From IMG/VR virus record IMGVR_UViG_3300028592_000060, positions 1 to 29,776 of that record: 29,776 bases of DNA; one strand, written 5' to 3'. This DNA comes from a virus. Below the pieces are notes generated by a model that did not search any database, had not been told where the DNA came from, and saw only the letters and a program-made list of their open reading frames with translations. The translations under genes and the position numbers were made by a program. Of this stretch, positions 27,950 to 29,776 are shown piece by piece (the stretch's first letter is position 1; the number at the start of each line of letters is the position of its first letter).

Positions 27950-28681
27950 TCAGAGGGAGACGCCCGCCAGCCGGGCCTCCCGCGCAAAGTAGCGGGACAG
28001 TTCGGCCTGCAGCCGCTGGTCCCGCGCGTCGTCGCCCGACGCGCCCTCCGGCGCGTCCGTTTGCGCGGCGTCAGGCTCCCCCTGACCGTCCGCTTCCTCC
28101 GCCGCGCGGAAGCCTTTGGCAACGATCGCCTCGGCCTTCGAGCGGCTGAACCCCACTTCCCGCAGGAACTCCTCGAACTCGCGCGCCGTCGCCGGGACCA
28201 CCCGCGGCGCGTTCTTCGCGCTGGTAACCTGGGCGAGCGGGTTGCTCGGCACCGTCACGATGGACACCTCGTAGAGCGTGCCCTTCGTGATGAGGCGGAC
28301 GTCCTTCTCCTCGTCCCACTCCCACCGGTCCACGGAAAAACCAACGGACAGCTTCACGGACTTGCCGCGCGCCTGCCGCTCGTTCACCCGCTGGCGGTAG
28401 ACCTGCGCCTCCGGGTCGGAGTGCCACTGCCAGCCGAAGAACAGCCCCTCCGGCTCCTCGCGCGCGTCCGTGATCGTGCCGACGCCCGTCTTCCAGTCGT
28501 GCCCCACGGCGAGGAACCCGTCCCGCACGAACCCTTCGAGCGAGTCGCCGAAGACGCCGGGCATGAGCATCTCGTTGTCCCGGTCGAGCACGTTGTACGC
28601 GTTGGCGAGCCCCTCGCCCCCGCCCGGCCCGTCGCCGGGGAAGTCCTTCACCCGCGCGTCAAAGCTTTTGGTCACGATCAT
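27950..28681 (-). CDS. HK97-type prohead protease, 243 aa
   Basis: Serine protease (family S78/U35) that matures the prohead by cutting the scaffold-like delta domain of the coat protein. The catalytic His is H61 in LAVGHDW and the Ser is S112 in VKLSVGF, in the usual order and spacing; [19 protein letters not shown] is typical of the family. The core continues with [20 protein letters not shown]. The C-terminal 60 residues are acidic and variable. ATG at 28681 overlaps the upstream head gene by 4 bases (ATGA). Length is within the family's range. Confidence 0.9.
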   Translation of the reverse strand: MIVTKSFDARVKDFPGDGPGGGEGLANAYNVLDRDNEMLMPGVFGDSLEGFVRDGFLAVGHDWKTGVGTITDAREEPEGLFFGWQWHSDPEAQVYRQRVNERQARGKSVKLSVGFSVDRWEWDEEKDVRLITKGTLYEVSIVTVPSNPLAQVTSAKNAPRVVPATAREFEEFLREVGFSRSKAEAIVAKGFRAAEEADGQGEPDAAQTDAPEGASGDDARDQRLQAELSRYFAREARLAGVSL

Positions 28682-29776
28682 TGGGAAATCTCCGAGAGCG
28701 GGCGCACGGTGCGCGTCGTCCCCCACTGTCCGTCCGTCACGGCGCGCACGAACGCCGACAGCGGCGTGCCCGCCGCGTACAGGTCGAAGCCGCCCGGCCC
28801 GAGCACCGCGAGCTGGTCCGCCTCCGACAGCCGCGCGAACGACTCCGGTCCCGACCCGAGCAGCGGGCGCGTGTCGGGCAGCGACTCGTCGCCCGTGATC
28901 TCGGCCCAACTCTTCGTCACGGGGATGAGCGCGCAGCGGCACTGCGGGTGGCTGCCCATCGGCTCGCGCGTCGGGAACGTCTGCCCGTCCATCGCCCAGC
29001 AGGCGGCGCAGGAGCGCACGTCGCGGGCGGACAGCCACTGCCAGGAGGTCACCACGTCGGCGTTCGCCTCGTAGATGCGCCGCGTCGCCTCGCGCGCGGC
29101 CCGCAGCGTCTCGGTGCGCGCGATGTTGAGGGCGCGGGCGCGCGACACGCCCACGGCCGTCTCCACCCGCCGCGCGGCGTCCTTCGGGTTCTCGCCCAGG
29201 GCGAGGCTGCTGATGAGCGCGTCGCGCACGGCGGCGGCGGCGTCCGGCCCGATCTCGGAGAGCAGCACGTGCAGCGGGCTCCCGTCGCCCGCGAACCCGG
29301 CCAGCGCCTCGATCTCGGAGTCGAGCAGGATCGTCCACTCCCGCGCCCGCTCCGCCGCCTGCTCGTTGACGCCCGCGGGGACGGGTCCGAGCGCGGAGCG
29401 GAACAGGGCGTCCGAGGCGTCCTCCGCCTCCACGATCGCGGCCCGCTGCGCGGCGGCGAGGTCCGCGCCCGCCGGGCCGGAAAGGGCGCGGAAGGCGTCT
29501 TCCACCTGGGCGAGCAGTTCCCGGTACCGGGCCTCGCGCTCCACCCACGCGGCGTCGATGATCTCGCCCGCGGCGGCGGCCTCCTCCATGCGGGTGATGA
29601 GGGAGGCGAGCTTCTCCCGGATCGCGGCCTCCGCCGTCCTCAGGTGCCCCTCCATCGAGCGCACGGCCTGCGCCTCGCCCCGGGCGAGCGCGACGCGGTA
29701 GCGGGCGGCGGCCCGGCTCATGGCGTCGTCGCCCGGCGCGGCCTTGCGGCGGAGCGGGGCGAAGGCGCGCGTAGAG
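28678..29776 (-). CDS. SPP1 gp7 / Mu F-like minor head protein, 5' end beyond window
   Basis: Internal head protein that acts at the portal in head assembly and DNA delivery. The domain's hallmarks are an ARTETLRAAREATRRIYEAN stretch, the CAACWAMDG motif and HPQCRC (C238, C241, H258, C261, C263 counted from the ATG at 29721), which probably bind zinc. The helical N-terminal half (YRVALARGEAQAVRSMEGHL) is usual. The reading frame stays open to the window edge above that ATG (RRKAAPGDD), and no Shine-Dalgarno sequence precedes it, so the true start is probably outside. The next gene overlaps its stop by 4 bases. Portal should lie immediately upstream. Confidence 0.88.
   Translation of the reverse strand, partial: STRAFAPLRRKAAPGDDAMSRAAARYRVALARGEAQAVRSMEGHLRTAEAAIREKLASLITRMEEAAAAGEIIDAAWVEREARYRELLAQVEDAFRALSGPAGADLAAAQRAAIVEAEDASDALFRSALGPVPAGVNEQAAERAREWTILLDSEIEALAGFAGDGSPLHVLLSEIGPDAAAAVRDALISSLALGENPKDAARRVETAVGVSRARALNIARTETLRAAREATRRIYEANADVVTSWQWLSARDVRSCAACWAMDGQTFPTREPMGSHPQCRCALIPVTKSWAEITGDESLPDTRPLLGSGPESFARLSEADQLAVLGPGGFDLYAAGTPLSAFVRAVTDGQWGTTRTVRPLSEISQ

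Noticed and set aside
28678-29548. Longer N-terminus for the prohead protease reading from 29548
   Set aside because: The extra residues are an out-of-frame Arg/Gly-rich shadow of the minor head gene; ATG at 28681 with the 4-base overlap fits the family length.
1-29776. CRISPR array, integrase, terminase or portal gene
   Set aside because: No spaced direct repeats and no protein with their motifs were found; terminase and portal are expected to the right of 29776.

Overview
This window is a tailed-phage or prophage segment of siphovirus type with high-GC DNA. It carries a regulatory and early region on the left (about 1-7000). To its right lies a long leftward (minus-strand) head, tail and lysis operon (about 29776 down to 7007). 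The host cannot be named from the sequence. Strong GC bias, several TTG/GTG starts with good Shine-Dalgarno sequences and at least two apparently leaderless promoters suggest a high-GC bacterium; Deinococcota- or Armatimonadota-like lineages are only a guess. No integrase, terminase or portal gene is visible; terminase and portal are expected just beyond the right edge.

Left region (1-4170): a perfect 23-bp inverted repeat opens the window, followed by a two-gene minus operon (885->128). Next is an immunity-like switch: a minus HTH gene (1287->1009) facing a plus XRE-type gene (1383->1865). Four copies of one promoter/operator element lie around the switch. A short minus ORF, a 300-bp structured non-coding stretch, a second XRE gene (2373-2732) and a protein with two DNA-binding domains (2834-3421) follow. 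An AT-richer free-standing HNH-type nuclease gene (3796->3479) comes next. Its promoter is a near-copy of a divergent promoter that drives a leaderless small gene (3895-4152).

Early operon (4221-5880, plus): a winged-helix replication-initiator-like protein is followed by four small overlapping genes, one of only 54 aa. A hairpin separates it from a minus gene for a secreted protein (6751->5900). A strong plus-strand intrinsic terminator at 6965-7005 marks the meeting point with the late operon.

Late operon, in transcription order from the right edge: SPP1 gp7/Mu F-like head protein, HK97-type prohead protease, HK97-fold major capsid, a small capsid-associated Ig-like protein, two small connector-region proteins, then a head-closure protein fused to SwmB and LamG-like domains. 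The usual head-to-tail gene order is then broken by about 7.5 kb holding a clan GH-A-like glycosidase, a BppU-like protein, a propeller-like protein with an EF-hand loop, a PBSX-like lysis cassette (XhlA-like protein, holin, small protein, T7-lysozyme-type amidase) and a 501-aa adhesin-like protein. The canonical order resumes with a gp10-like neck protein, tail terminator, tail tube, G/GT chaperone pair with a textbook -1 frameshift signal, tape measure, tail hub and a 993-aa tail fibre with a sialidase-type Asp-box. A membrane-anchored moron-like gene (10129-10563) sits on the plus strand between hub and fibre.

Most exciting: the enzyme/adhesin block inserted in the connector module, with an apparently complete glycosidase and a head-closure protein carrying surface domains; the fully formed frameshift signal (AAAAAAC, 5-nt spacer, 10-bp stem); and the repeated promoter/operator element of the immunity region.
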